Positions 25,383-35,500 of a stretch of 64,000 nucleotides of DNA are shown piece after piece. A model generated the notes under the pieces. That model was given only the letters and a program-made list of their open reading frames with translations, did no database searches and was not told the DNA's origin. Position numbers and translations under genes: made by a program. This DNA comes from Planctomycetota bacterium (GTDB lineage: Bacteria > Planctomycetota > Phycisphaerae > UBA1845 > PWPN01). The stretch is taken from NCBI GenBank assembly GCA_022711465.1, contig JAKLEZ010000006.1:62001-126000 (forward strand). The letters are read 5' to 3'. How positions within the stretch are numbered: the first letter of the stretch is position 1; each line of letters begins with the position of its first letter.

Positions 25383-27143
25383 ATGGCGTCCGCACCCTCG
25401 CAGCAAGCGCGTTTGCGGCTGACCGCCCGGGTGGGCGAGCGAGTTGTCGCCTGCTTTGACCTGGCCGAGGGCGGGCAGCTAATCCTGGGGACCTCCTCCC
25501 AGGCCGACTGCCCCTGCCCCGGTGAGAAGTATCTGAGTCGCCGCCACGTGGTTCTTCGCCCTCATGGTGGGCATCTCCAGGTCGAACGTCTGAGTGGTTC
25601 CGCGAATCCGGTGTTGTTCAAGGGCGGTCAGCATGATCGGTTCGTCATGGCGGACGGCGACTACTTTGTGATCGGGACCACGGAGTTTCACCTGGATGCG
25701 GGCGGTCTGGCGGACGCATCCGGCGACGACCGGGCCGAGCTTCGCCCCCAGGAGCAGTTCACGCTCGAGGCTCAGGAGCTGCGGCTCACCGGCGACACCA
25801 ACGACCGGCTCCGCCTGCTGGACCTCATGACCCTTCCGGAGATTCTGCGGACTCGGAGCCGCAAGGAGTTCTACATCTACGCGTGCGGGGCACTGCGGAT
25901 GGCCACCGGGGCCCGCTGGGTCCAGGTGTTGGTGGTGGAGGACCATGCCCCGCGCGTGCTCTGCGAGGACGCCGGGCTTGACCAGGTGGCCCCGTGCGTG
26001 CAGAGCCGGGAGCTGGTCAAGCTCGCCCTGGCGGAGGCCCCCCGCCCGGTGACCTACCGCTGGCAGCAGAACGGTCACGGCGAGCTGGCGGCCACGGTCT
26101 GTGAAGGAATCGACTGGGCGGTCTGCTGCGCCATGCCGGTCCCCGGCGAGACACCGGTGATGTTCTACCTGGCAGGCTCGATGAGCAGGGCGGAACCCGG
26201 ACTGGGCTCGCCGCTCGGGCTGCGCGACACCGCACGTCTGGTCGGACTGGTGGCCGACGCGGTTGGGCGGGCCCTGGCCATGTACAAGCTCGAGGACTGG
26301 CAGGCCAAGCTCGGGCACTTCTTCTCCGGCAAACTGGTGTCCAAGATCCTCGAGTCGGAGGACCCCCGCCAACTCGCTCCGAGCATCCGGCAAGCCACGG
26401 TGATGTTCTTCGATATTCGCGGCTTCTCGCATATCGCGGAAGGCAACCTGGCCCGGATCCTCGAATGCCAGAGCGAACTCAAGCAGGTGATGACGGCCAT
26501 GACCCAGTGCGTCTTCGACCATGACGGTGTGGTCATCCGGTACATGGGCGACGGTATCCTGGCCTGCTGGAACGTGCCCTACGATCTGGTGAACCACACC
26601 GAGCGGGCCAGTCTGGCGGCCATACGCATGGTGGGGCTGATGAACGAGGTCTCGCCAGGCTGGGGCTGCGGCATTGGGCTTGGGGCGGGTGATGTGGTCG
26701 CGGGCTCGCTGGGATCGGCACAGGTCTACGCGTACGACATCCTTGGGCCGGTGGTCAACCAGGCCGCCCGGGTGGAGGGCATCACCAAGGAAGTGGGCGT
26801 GCCCATTCTGGTGACCGAGGAAGTGGCTCGAACGTTGGAGCCGGACCGGGTCATGACCCGTCGGGTAGCCCGGTTTCTGCCGGCCGGGGTCCAGACGGAG
26901 GTGGACCTATACACGATCGAGGAGACTCCGGCTGATGCCGCCGCACGACGGGCCATCGAGGAGCGGCACGGCGTTCACGCCGAGGCCCTGGCCGCGTTTG
27001 AGCAAGGCCACTGGGAGAAGGCCTTTGATCTGCTTCACCCCATCGTCAAGGAGGACGTGGCGGCGAGGTACGTTTACACGCTGGCCCTGCAGCGGAAGCC
27101 GCCTCGCGACTGGCGGGGCGTGATCGAGATGACCCACAAGTAG
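25383..27143 (+). CDS. FHA / GAF-like / class III nucleotidyl cyclase
   Basis: 586 residues, no membrane segment. An FHA domain at about 10-105 (LILGTSSQADCPCPGEKYLSRRHVVLRPHGG) should bind phosphothreonine peptides. Residues 140-300 look like a GAF domain. The class III cyclase is at about 330-500, with metal Asp344 (VMFFDIRGFS) and Asp390 (RYMGDGI) and transition-state Asn459/Arg463 (VVNQAARVE). The purine-selecting Lys is Arg386 and the partner Asp is Ala450, so ATP versus GTP use, or activity at all, is open. A 70-residue helical tail ends the protein. It likely links Ser/Thr kinase signalling to a cyclic nucleotide. Start lacks a binding site; see the promoter entry. Confidence 0.85.
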   Translation: MASAPSQQARLRLTARVGERVVACFDLAEGGQLILGTSSQADCPCPGEKYLSRRHVVLRPHGGHLQVERLSGSANPVLFKGGQHDRFVMADGDYFVIGTTEFHLDAGGLADASGDDRAELRPQEQFTLEAQELRLTGDTNDRLRLLDLMTLPEILRTRSRKEFYIYACGALRMATGARWVQVLVVEDHAPRVLCEDAGLDQVAPCVQSRELVKLALAEAPRPVTYRWQQNGHGELAATVCEGIDWAVCCAMPVPGETPVMFYLAGSMSRAEPGLGSPLGLRDTARLVGLVADAVGRALAMYKLEDWQAKLGHFFSGKLVSKILESEDPRQLAPSIRQATVMFFDIRGFSHIAEGNLARILECQSELKQVMTAMTQCVFDHDGVVIRYMGDGILACWNVPYDLVNHTERASLAAIRMVGLMNEVSPGWGCGIGLGAGDVVAGSLGSAQVYAYDILGPVVNQAARVEGITKEVGVPILVTEEVARTLEPDRVMTRRVARFLPAGVQTEVDLYTIEETPADAAARRAIEERHGVHAEALAAFEQGHWEKAFDLLHPIVKEDVAARYVYTLALQRKPPRDWRGVIEMTHK

Positions 27144-27183
27144 GGTGTCGGCCGGAGGGCGGAGCTCCGGTTGGCAGGGCAAG

Positions 27184-30100
27184 ATGGAGTCGCGGAGAAC
27201 CGATAAGACAACCATGACGCAACGAGCCTTGGGGCAGGTGCGATTGGCTTGTGCCGGCATCGTGCTGGTCGGCCCATGGGCAGTCTTGGCGCTGCCGGGG
27301 GGCGAGCTACCGGACGGCCGGGGCGACCCGGCGGCGTTGCAGGCCGCAGCCCTGCTCGAAAGCTGGGTGGCGGCGGTGAACGCGGCTGAGGCGGAGGGCA
27401 CGTCCGATTGTCCGGACTGGGCGTTGACCGCCCTGCCGGCCGGCGGATCGTTCGACCGGGTGGAGGCCCCGGGGCGGGCGATCATCGCCTACCTGTCACT
27501 ACCCGACGAGTATCTCCTCTGCCTCACGGCCGCCCAGTGCGAGGCGGCGATCCGGGCGGAGATTGGACTGCTTCGGTCGATCGACGGCCTGACCGACGTC
27601 GCCCTGTTCGCTCGACCGGTCGGGAAGGTGGACGCCGACTACCGACCGCTGTCCGCCTACCTGCCGCCCCCCGAGCCGATCGTCAGGAAGGCCGAGTCGG
27701 CGGCGGTGGTCGCTGACGCAGGCTCGACCGAGCCGGGGGCGGCGGTCTCATTCTCGGAGAAGGCGGCCGACGACGACGCACCTCGCGCCGAGGCGGGCGG
27801 TCTCCCGAGCTACAATCCCGGTCGACCGCAGGGAGCCTTGTCGGGCAAGACGGTCTTCCTGAGTCCCGGCCACGGCTGGCTGTACAACACCACCTACAAG
27901 ACCTGGATGACGCAGCGGGGCAACAACTACAACCTGATCGAGGACCTGAGCAATGGGGAGGCGGTTCTGAACCATCTGGCCCGCTACCTGCACAACGCGG
28001 GGGCCAGCGTCTGGCCCTGCCGCGAGCGGGACTTCAACACCAACATGGTCGTCATCGACAACCAGGACGCGGCCCCGGCCTTCAGCGTCACCGGTTCCTG
28101 GCCAACGAGCACCGGGGCGGGCACCTGGAAGGGTGACCACTACCAGTATTGCACGGTGAGCACGATGGAGACTGGTGTAGCCACCTACCTCCCGAGTATC
28201 CCCAGCGCCGGCTATTACGCGATCTATCTCTGGACGCCGTCGGCATCGAACCGCTCGACGGATGCGAAGGTCCGGGTTCGCCACACGGGCGGCGTGAGCG
28301 CCCATGTGCTCAACATGCAGGGCGACGGCAATACCTGGCGTTTCCTGGGCAGCTATCACTTCAATGCCGGGCGGAACGCGGCCAGCGGAGCGGTTGAGAT
28401 TTCGAACCAGGGCTCGGATACCGGCAAGATCGTGGTGGCCGACGCGGTCCGGTTTGGCGGCGGCATGGGTAACTACGACGACGGCGGGGGCATCAGCGGC
28501 AAGCCGCGCTGGGAGGAGTCGGGCAAGTACTACCCGGTCTTCATGGGCCAGCCGGACACACCCACAGGCAGTGTGGATTCCATGCCCCGCTACGCGGCGT
28601 GGGAAAGCGAGGACTGGGAAGACTCCATATACCTCTCATGGCACAGTAACGGTGGCGGCGGCAGTGTGCGCGGCACGGACGTTTACGTCTACGCCTCCGG
28701 CCAGTCGCCCGGGGTCTCGGGCAGTTTCGAGCTGTTCGACGGCGTCCAGGGCAGTGACACGCTGGCCGTGCGCATTCTCGACGAAGTGATCACTGACATT
28801 CACGCCGGGTGGGATCCCGCCTGGATCGGCCGGAAGTTCGGTGCCTGGTTGGGCGAGGTCAATCCGAACAACAACGATGAGATGCCCGCCTGCCTGATCG
28901 AGGTGGCCTACCACGACAACCAGCTCGACGCCCAGTCGCTGGCCGATCCTCGCTTTCGTGATCTCGTGTCCCGGGCGATCTACCAGGGGATCGTCCACTG
29001 GTGGTACCGCGACCACGACGGGCCTTCGACCACGCCGATCGCGGTCGAGACGCTTCTGCCGGAACCGCCGACGCACCTGGCGGTCCGCAATACCGGCCCC
29101 GGCGCGCTGCGGGTCAGCTGGCACGCCCCGCCGTCCAACAGCGGCGACCATCTGCTGGGGGATCCGGCCACCGGGTACCTGGTCTGCCACAGCACCGACG
29201 GGTTCGGCTTCGACGACGGCGTCCCGACCATCTCTACCACCCTGGAGTTCACCGGGCTGGCTCCGGACTCGATCCACTTCTTCCGGATCATCGCCATGAA
29301 CAGCGGCGGCCAGTCGTTTCCCAGCCCGATCGCCGGGGCCATGGTTGCCGCCGACGGGGCTGCCCCGATCCTGGTGGTCAACGGCTTCGACCGGCTCGAC
29401 CGGGCCATGATGCTGGTCGAACGCGATCCGGTGAGCGGCAAGGACCTGCTTCGCGAGCGGCTCGACCGGATGAACGACTTCGGCTACATCCGCATGTTCG
29501 CGGCCGCCGTGGCGAGCACCGGGAACGCCTTTGACTCCTGCGCCCACCAGGCGGTACGCGACGGCGACGTGCCCCTGGTCGATTACCGCCTGACCATCTG
29601 GGGATGTGGCCGTCAATCCGAGGCCGATCATACCTTCGACGCCACCGAGCAGGCCCTGGTTCAGGCCTACCTGGTCGGCGGCGGGCGACTGTTCGCCTCG
29701 GGGACCGACATCGGCTGGGATCTGGATGCCCGCAATCACGGGGCTGGGTTCTATCACGACTACCTGCGAGCCACGTTCTCGGCCGACGACGCCGCAACCT
29801 ACAGTGTCACCCCGGTCTCCGGATCCCTGCTTGACAGTGTCGGAGCGTTCGCCTTCGACAACGGATCGAGCATCTACAACGCCAAGTCACCCGACGTCAT
29901 CATTCCCCGAAACGGGGCGACCGCGGTACTCACCTACGTTGGCGGCAACGGCGAGGCTGCCGGGGTGTTCTACGACGGGGCGTTCAAGGTGGTCACCTTC
30001 GGGTTTCCCTTCGAGACGATCACCTCGGCGGCCACGCGAACGGCCGTCATGCAGCGAATCGTCGAGCGACTCCTGGTTCCCTCGTGTACCCAGAGCCCTG

Positions 30101-30303
30101 ATCTTGACAACGACAACGACGTGGATCAGTCGGACTTTGCCCTGCTGCAGGCGTGCTACAGCGGGAGAGGCGTCACCCAGTCCGACCCGGCGTGCATCTG
30201 CTCGGATCTCGACAACGACGGGGACGTCGACGCGAACGATACGACCATCTTGCGCCAATGCATGTCCGGCGCGGGCATCTCCTGGGACTCGAGCTGCAAG
30301 TGA
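27184..30303 (+). CDS. exported amidase with golvesin-like insert, Fn3 and dockerin tag
   Basis: 1039 residues. A signal sequence lies at about 12-35. The N-acetylmuramoyl-L-alanine amidase (amidase_3-like) core begins at KTVFLSPGHGW (about 221) and resumes at SIYLSWHSNGG and CLIEVAYHDN, giving the His/His/Glu set typical of zinc amidases. Between them a golvesin/xanthan-lyase-type beta domain (about 288-430; GYYAIYLWTPSASNRSTDAKVRVRHTGG) is inserted. Next come an Fn3 domain (about 623-725), a region starting PILVVNGFDRLDR that is shared with proteins annotated as xanthan lyases, and two EF-hand loops (DLDNDNDVDQSDFALLQAC; DLDNDGDVDANDTTILRQC). Substrate may be peptidoglycan or a polysaccharide. 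A start 30 bases downstream is possible. Confidence 0.8.
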   Translation: MESRRTDKTTMTQRALGQVRLACAGIVLVGPWAVLALPGGELPDGRGDPAALQAAALLESWVAAVNAAEAEGTSDCPDWALTALPAGGSFDRVEAPGRAIIAYLSLPDEYLLCLTAAQCEAAIRAEIGLLRSIDGLTDVALFARPVGKVDADYRPLSAYLPPPEPIVRKAESAAVVADAGSTEPGAAVSFSEKAADDDAPRAEAGGLPSYNPGRPQGALSGKTVFLSPGHGWLYNTTYKTWMTQRGNNYNLIEDLSNGEAVLNHLARYLHNAGASVWPCRERDFNTNMVVIDNQDAAPAFSVTGSWPTSTGAGTWKGDHYQYCTVSTMETGVATYLPSIPSAGYYAIYLWTPSASNRSTDAKVRVRHTGGVSAHVLNMQGDGNTWRFLGSYHFNAGRNAASGAVEISNQGSDTGKIVVADAVRFGGGMGNYDDGGGISGKPRWEESGKYYPVFMGQPDTPTGSVDSMPRYAAWESEDWEDSIYLSWHSNGGGGSVRGTDVYVYASGQSPGVSGSFELFDGVQGSDTLAVRILDEVITDIHAGWDPAWIGRKFGAWLGEVNPNNNDEMPACLIEVAYHDNQLDAQSLADPRFRDLVSRAIYQGIVHWWYRDHDGPSTTPIAVETLLPEPPTHLAVRNTGPGALRVSWHAPPSNSGDHLLGDPATGYLVCHSTDGFGFDDGVPTISTTLEFTGLAPDSIHFFRIIAMNSGGQSFPSPIAGAMVAADGAAPILVVNGFDRLDRAMMLVERDPVSGKDLLRERLDRMNDFGYIRMFAAAVASTGNAFDSCAHQAVRDGDVPLVDYRLTIWGCGRQSEADHTFDATEQALVQAYLVGGGRLFASGTDIGWDLDARNHGAGFYHDYLRATFSADDAATYSVTPVSGSLLDSVGAFAFDNGSSIYNAKSPDVIIPRNGATAVLTYVGGNGEAAGVFYDGAFKVVTFGFPFETITSAATRTAVMQRIVERLLVPSCTQSPDLDNDNDVDQSDFALLQACYSGRGVTQSDPACICSDLDNDGDVDANDTTILRQCMSGAGISWDSSCK

Positions 30304-30362
30304 CCGCGGTGTCTTCTCTTCTTCCCCACCAGTGCCCCACCGCCGGCCCGACCCGCGATCCC

Positions 30363-30917
30363 CTACGCCTCGCCGCCCTGCTTGGCCTTGCGCAGGAACT
30401 TGAGCAGCTCTTTCGCGTTGGCCTTGGCCATGTCGCTGGCCCCGTGCTGAATCGGGGACTCGCTCACGCCCTCGACGAACACGACGCCCACGGCCTCGCC
30501 GGTGGAATTGTCGGCCAGCGTGACCAGCCAGTCGAGCCGGCCCTCGCCGCCGATCATGCCCTTCTCCTTGAAGAACCGGCACAGGACGTTGATCTTGAGC
30601 GCTCTGCCGCCACCGGGGAACGCCTTGCGGAGATCCTCACCCGCAAGCGTCTCAGTGAACTCGCGACGTACCTTCGCAAGCACGCCGCTGTCGCAAATCG
30701 GAGGAACGTCGGTGGTGACGTCACCAGGCAACAGCGTGTCGTAGACCGCCAGCCGCGAAGGGCTGAAATCGCCGCGGATCAGGGTCGCATCCGCATCCGC
30801 CCCCTTGACCGCCTGGAAGGCCATTCCCGCCGCGTGACCCACCATCTGCACATTGCTGCAGCCGGCCGAGGCAAGCAGTAAACCTCCCGCCAGGACCACC
30901 GCTATCACACGCATCAT
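30363..30917 (-). CDS. putative lipoprotein, function unknown
   Basis: 184 residues. The signal sequence MMRVIAVVLAGGLLLASAGC has a lipobox Cys20. The mature part is alpha/beta (LIRGDFSPSRLAVYDTLLPGDVTTDVPPICDSGVLAKVRREFTETL; ALKINVLCRFFKEKGMIGGEGRLDWLVTLADNSTGEAVGVVFVEG) and resembles DUF4410-type outer-membrane-associated lipoproteins, though I cannot be sure. AGGAG sits before two consecutive ATG codons; an open frame of 53 codons upstream is not needed. Confidence 0.7.
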   Translation of the reverse strand: MMRVIAVVLAGGLLLASAGCSNVQMVGHAAGMAFQAVKGADADATLIRGDFSPSRLAVYDTLLPGDVTTDVPPICDSGVLAKVRREFTETLAGEDLRKAFPGGGRALKINVLCRFFKEKGMIGGEGRLDWLVTLADNSTGEAVGVVFVEGVSESPIQHGASDMAKANAKELLKFLRKAKQGGEA

Positions 30918-30982
30918 CGAGCTCCTGTGCCTTCGAGACCCCGAAACAAGGCCGCCGAAGATCATGAACGCGAGCATTCCCG

Positions 30983-32260
30983 TCAGGTCAACGACCACGG
31001 CTTGCGCATCGGCCGGACCTTGCACATCGCGTTCGCCTGATCGTCGTCGGCGAATCGCTCCGCCTTTGGATCCCACTTGAGCTTTCGCCCCAGCTTGATG
31101 GCGATGTTGGCCAGGTGGCAGACCGAGGAGACGCGGTGGCCGATGTCCACCGGGAAATACGGGTCCTTGCGGCTCTTGACGCAGTCGAGGAAATCGCGGT
31201 GCTCACCGGCCGGATTGGCGGTCACGCGAAACTCCTCCGGGCCGATCTTGGCCCTGGCGATCTCCGCTGAACTCGCCTCCAGGGGCGCGTCCCAGCCGGT
31301 GTTGCCCACCCAGCCATCGGTCCCGATGAACCGGATGCTTGGATTGCCCGGCTTGCAGGTCATGACCACGCCGCCGGCGTACCGGTAGGTGACGTCGTAC
31401 TCCTTGACCGTGTCGTAGAGCCCCCCTTCCCAGTATGTGCCCTTGCCCTCGATCTCCACCGGTCCGCTCCGCTCGACATCCAGGGCGTACTGAGCGGTAT
31501 CGAACAGATGGGTACCCCAGTCGCAGATGATCCCCCCGGAGTAGTCCTGGATCCACCGGAAGTTGAAGTGGACGCGGTCCTTGTTGTACGGGGCCTGAGG
31601 GGCCGGGCCGAGCCACATGTCGTAGTCGAGCTCGGGCGGCACCGGCTGCGGCGTCGGATCACCGGGCGAGGTCGGCTGCCTCGGCAACACCACCTCGACC
31701 TTCTGGACCTTGCCGATCCGCCCGTTGCGGACCAGCTCCACCATGCGGCGATAGACGCCCAGGGAGCGATCCTCGGTACTGGTCTGGAAGACCTTCCTGT
31801 TCTTGCGGACCACGTCGACGAGGATCTTGCCCTCGTCGATGGTCAGCGTCGGCTTCTCGCACTGCACGTCCTTGCCCGCCCGGACGGCCATCACGCTGAT
31901 CAGCGTATGCCAGTGATCGGGGGTGGAGATCATGACCGCGTCGATGTCCTTGCGCGCCAGGACCTCTCGGAAATCCCCGGTCATCGCGCAGTCCTTGCTG
32001 CCGTACTTCTGGTCCACCATGGCCTTGGCGTTCTTCATCCGGTTGGAGTCGACGTCGCAGACCACGAGCACGCGGGCATCGGGCTGCCTGAGGTAGTGCA
32101 CCAGGTTGCGGTCCGTACCGTGCGAACCGGTCCCGATGAAGCCCACAGTGATCTTGTTGCTGGGTGCGTCCTCTCCCCGGACACGAGAAGAGACGATTGT
32201 CGGAAAGGCCACCGCCGCGGATGCCGCCCCGATGAACCTGCGTCGAGACATGGTGTCCAT
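30983..32260 (-). CDS. Tat-exported Gfo/Idh/MocA family oxidoreductase
   Basis: 425 residues. Twin-arginine leader MSRRRFIGAASAAVAFPTIVSS; dinucleotide motif VGFIGTGSHGTDRN; DAVMISTPDHWHTLISVMAVRAGKDVQCEKP with the conserved catalytic-type Lys of EKP; and a C-terminal domain with IICDWGTHLFDTAQYAL. This is the large exported subfamily in planctomycetes, probably acting on a sugar or a polysaccharide breakdown product; the exact reaction is unknown. I chose the ATG (MDTMSRRRF) nine bases after AAGGAG rather than the ATG touching it. Located just upstream of, and divergent from, the GH2 gene. Confidence 0.85.
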   Translation of the reverse strand: MDTMSRRRFIGAASAAVAFPTIVSSRVRGEDAPSNKITVGFIGTGSHGTDRNLVHYLRQPDARVLVVCDVDSNRMKNAKAMVDQKYGSKDCAMTGDFREVLARKDIDAVMISTPDHWHTLISVMAVRAGKDVQCEKPTLTIDEGKILVDVVRKNRKVFQTSTEDRSLGVYRRMVELVRNGRIGKVQKVEVVLPRQPTSPGDPTPQPVPPELDYDMWLGPAPQAPYNKDRVHFNFRWIQDYSGGIICDWGTHLFDTAQYALDVERSGPVEIEGKGTYWEGGLYDTVKEYDVTYRYAGGVVMTCKPGNPSIRFIGTDGWVGNTGWDAPLEASSAEIARAKIGPEEFRVTANPAGEHRDFLDCVKSRKDPYFPVDIGHRVSSVCHLANIAIKLGRKLKWDPKAERFADDDQANAMCKVRPMRKPWSLT

Positions 32261-32543
32261 GCTTCGCATCTCCTTCCGGCAAAGGTGTTCCGGCCAGAGC
32301 CCTGCGATCACTTGCCGGGCCGAGCCAATCATGTGGGAAACCATGCTACGACGGGAACGGCGGGCCGTCGAGCCTGACCCGCCGACGCGAGCCTGATCTT
32401 TGTGTGCCTTGACGCTCACTCCACGCTACGCTCTACTGGCTTCCAAGGCTTGCTGCGACAGCCCCCTTCGTGGGAACGCTGGCGAAAAGGCCCCCTGGCT
32501 GTAACCATCGGCCAAACCCCAGGCAATCTCGAGAGGACGCTCC

Positions 32544-35500
32544 ATGAAGACCCGCAGTGCTCTGACAGGCAGTATCTCCGCCTTCCTGTTCGTGGCTTCG
32601 TGGGCTCCACCTGCATCCGGTGCGGACTTCATCTGGATCGAGGGCGAGCAGACCAACACGATCAATCTGAAGCCGGACATCAACGGGAGCGGGCGGCCGC
32701 AGCTCGTTTCCGACGGCCGGTGGCTGACCGTACACATGGACCCGGGCGAGATCGAGAAGCAACTGCCTGCCGAGGGGGCGCTCCTCTCCTACGTACTCAG
32801 TGCGGAGCAACATGCCGCGTACACCCTCTGGGGACGCATCGGCTACGAGTTCGCCCGGTCGCCCTTCGACTGGCGGATGGACGGCGGCGAATGGAATCGG
32901 ATCGCCCCGGACACCGTCACCACCGACCTGACCGAACTGAGCTTTTTCACCGAGGTCGCCTGGCTCAAGTTCGGGCAGCAGGCCCTGGCCGCCGGCAACC
33001 ACACGCTCGAGATCCGGATCCGGTCCCACAAGAACGGGAAGGGCGAGCTCCAGCGAGTGCTCTTCGGGCTCGACGCCCTGTGCATCACCCGCGGCGAGTT
33101 CTCGCCAAACGGCAAGTTCAAGCCGGGCCAGGAATGGCGCGACGAGCGCGACCGCAAGGCCGGCCAGACCGTGTTCGAGCTGCCCGAGGCTCCCAGGAAC
33201 GGGGAGCAGACGGCTGTCGCCCTCCACGGTCTGTGGGAGATCTGCCGGCACGACGAGGACCTGCCGGGCAAGGTGGCCGAGCCGATCAAGGAGCGGCCCG
33301 ACCACCCGTTCTGGCGGGCCATCGAGGTTCCCGGCGACAAGAATTCGCTCCGCGAGGACATGATCTTCGCCCACCGCATCTGGTACCGCACCCGGGTCAA
33401 CGTTCCCGAGTCGCAGAAGGGCCGATCATTCTACCTGCTCTTCCCGCAGAACAACCTCAACACCACAGTCTACGTCAACGGAGTGCTCTGCGGCTTCGGC
33501 AAGCACCCGTATGCCCGCTTCCAGATCGATGTCACCAAAGGCGTCAAGACCGGCATCAACGAGGTCTGGGTGGGCATCCGCGATGCGTGGTATGGCTACA
33601 CCGCCAGCCCGACGAACCCGATGAAGCTGCGCCGGGCGTTCAATTTGCCACTGCAGTTCTCGCGCAACGGCTTCCAGGACTTGTCCTATCCGGTCTGGGC
33701 CGCATTCCAGTCGGGCATTTTAGTGACGCCGTCGCTGGTCTCGGCCGGCCGGGCCTACGTCTCGGACATTTTCTGCAAGCCCTCGGTCGCCAAGATGGAA
33801 CTGGCCCTGGAGGTCACGGTGAGCAACCCGTCGGCCGGGGACATCGCCGGCCAGGTGGTGTGCGAAGTCGTCGAGGCCGAGACCGGCGCGGTGGCCAAGA
33901 TCTTCGCTCCGGTGCCCTTCAACGCGCCGGCCGGCAAGGAACAGGTACTGCAGATCACCGAGAAGTGGGACAAGCCCAAGCTCTGGTGGCCGGACGAGCC
34001 CAAGATGTACGTGCTGCGCACGACCGTCAGGATCGGCGAAGCGGCGGCCGACGTGGCCAAGACCTCGTTCGGCTTCCGCGAGTGGGGCATGGACGGCAAG
34101 CACTTCACGCTCAACGGATATGTTTGGCACGGCTGGAACATGGGCATTCCCGGGGCCACGAAGGAGGAGTACCTGGCGAACTACCGCAAGCTGCACCAGA
34201 CACAGATGCGCATGGCCGGCGCCGCCCAGGGCGGCAATCGCCCGTTTTTCGGCATGTCCCCGGACGAGGCTCTCGACTGGTGCGATCAGAACGGTGTGGT
34301 CGTCCGCCGCTGCGGCCCGCTGGACGGCGAGGCTATTGGGTACTTCGCGGTCGAAAATGACCCGGAACTGCGACAGCTTCACAGCTCCGAGATCAAGATG
34401 GACCTGCTGAACGAGTGGCGTGAGCAGATGGTCGCCCAGGTCAAGGGCGAGCGGAATCACCCCTCGGTTCAGATCTGGTCGATCGAGAACGAGTGGCTGT
34501 ACATCAACTGCATCAACCTGTACGGCGGGCTGATGGACCAGTTCGAGGCCCAGACCTACAAGACGGCCGAGGCGGTGAAGGCGGTCGATCCGACGCGTCC
34601 GACCATGGTGGACGGCGGCGGCGCGGGCAAGGCTCAGGGCATGCCCGTGCACGGCGATCATTACGTGGCCGACGCCGACCTGACCCGCTATCCGGCTCTG
34701 GCCTATGCGGCCAACGTCACCGGCGGCGGGCGCGGGCGATGGACCTGGGACCAGAAGCGGCCGCGGTATCTCGGCGAGGACTTCTACTACACCGGAAACC
34801 ACCCTGAGTTGTCGACCGTCGGCGGCGAGGTCGCGTTCGGCGGCAAGAGCGCCACGCTCCGGGCCTGCGGGCTCATGCTCCAGATCCTCCAGCAGGGCTA
34901 CCGCTGGGCGGACTTCGGGGCGTGGGACTTCTACTGCGGCGAGAACGACGCGGATGGCTCGCAATGGAAGTACATGGCTCCACGGGTGGCACTGTGCCGG
35001 CAGTGGGACTGGTCGTTTGCCTCCGGACAGCAGGTCAAGCGGACCTTGGCCCTCTTCAACGACACCCACGATGCCGCCCCGATCGAGTTCGTGTGGAATC
35101 TGGAGATCGCCGGTCGGCGTATCGCGGGCGAGAAGAAGGAGTACGCCGTCACCCCAGGCAAGCGGGCCGAGTTCGAGTTGACCCTGCCGCTGCCCAAGGT
35201 CGATGCACGGCAGGAAGGGCGTTTCACGCTCACGCTCTCCGTCAAGGGGATCGAGGTGTGGTCGGACAGCAAGGCGGCCTCGGTACTGCCAACACCTGCG
35301 GTGAGCAAAGACGTGGCGTCGTTGGGGGCGAACGGCCTGTGCATCTACGACCCTGCGGGACCGGTCGGCGCGTTCCTCAGCGCTCGCGGCATCGCCTTCA
35401 CCGCGCTCAAGGACCTCAGGAGGCTGCCCGATTCCGCCAAGGTCCTGCTGATTGGGAAGGACGCCCTTGATCCCACCGAGAGCACATCGAGCCTGCTGGC

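Noticed and set aside
32402..34360. 652-codon plus-strand frame overlapping the GH2 gene start
   Set aside because: Arg/Gly/Pro-rich shadow frame; the GH2 frame carries signal peptide, ribosome binding site and catalytic motifs.
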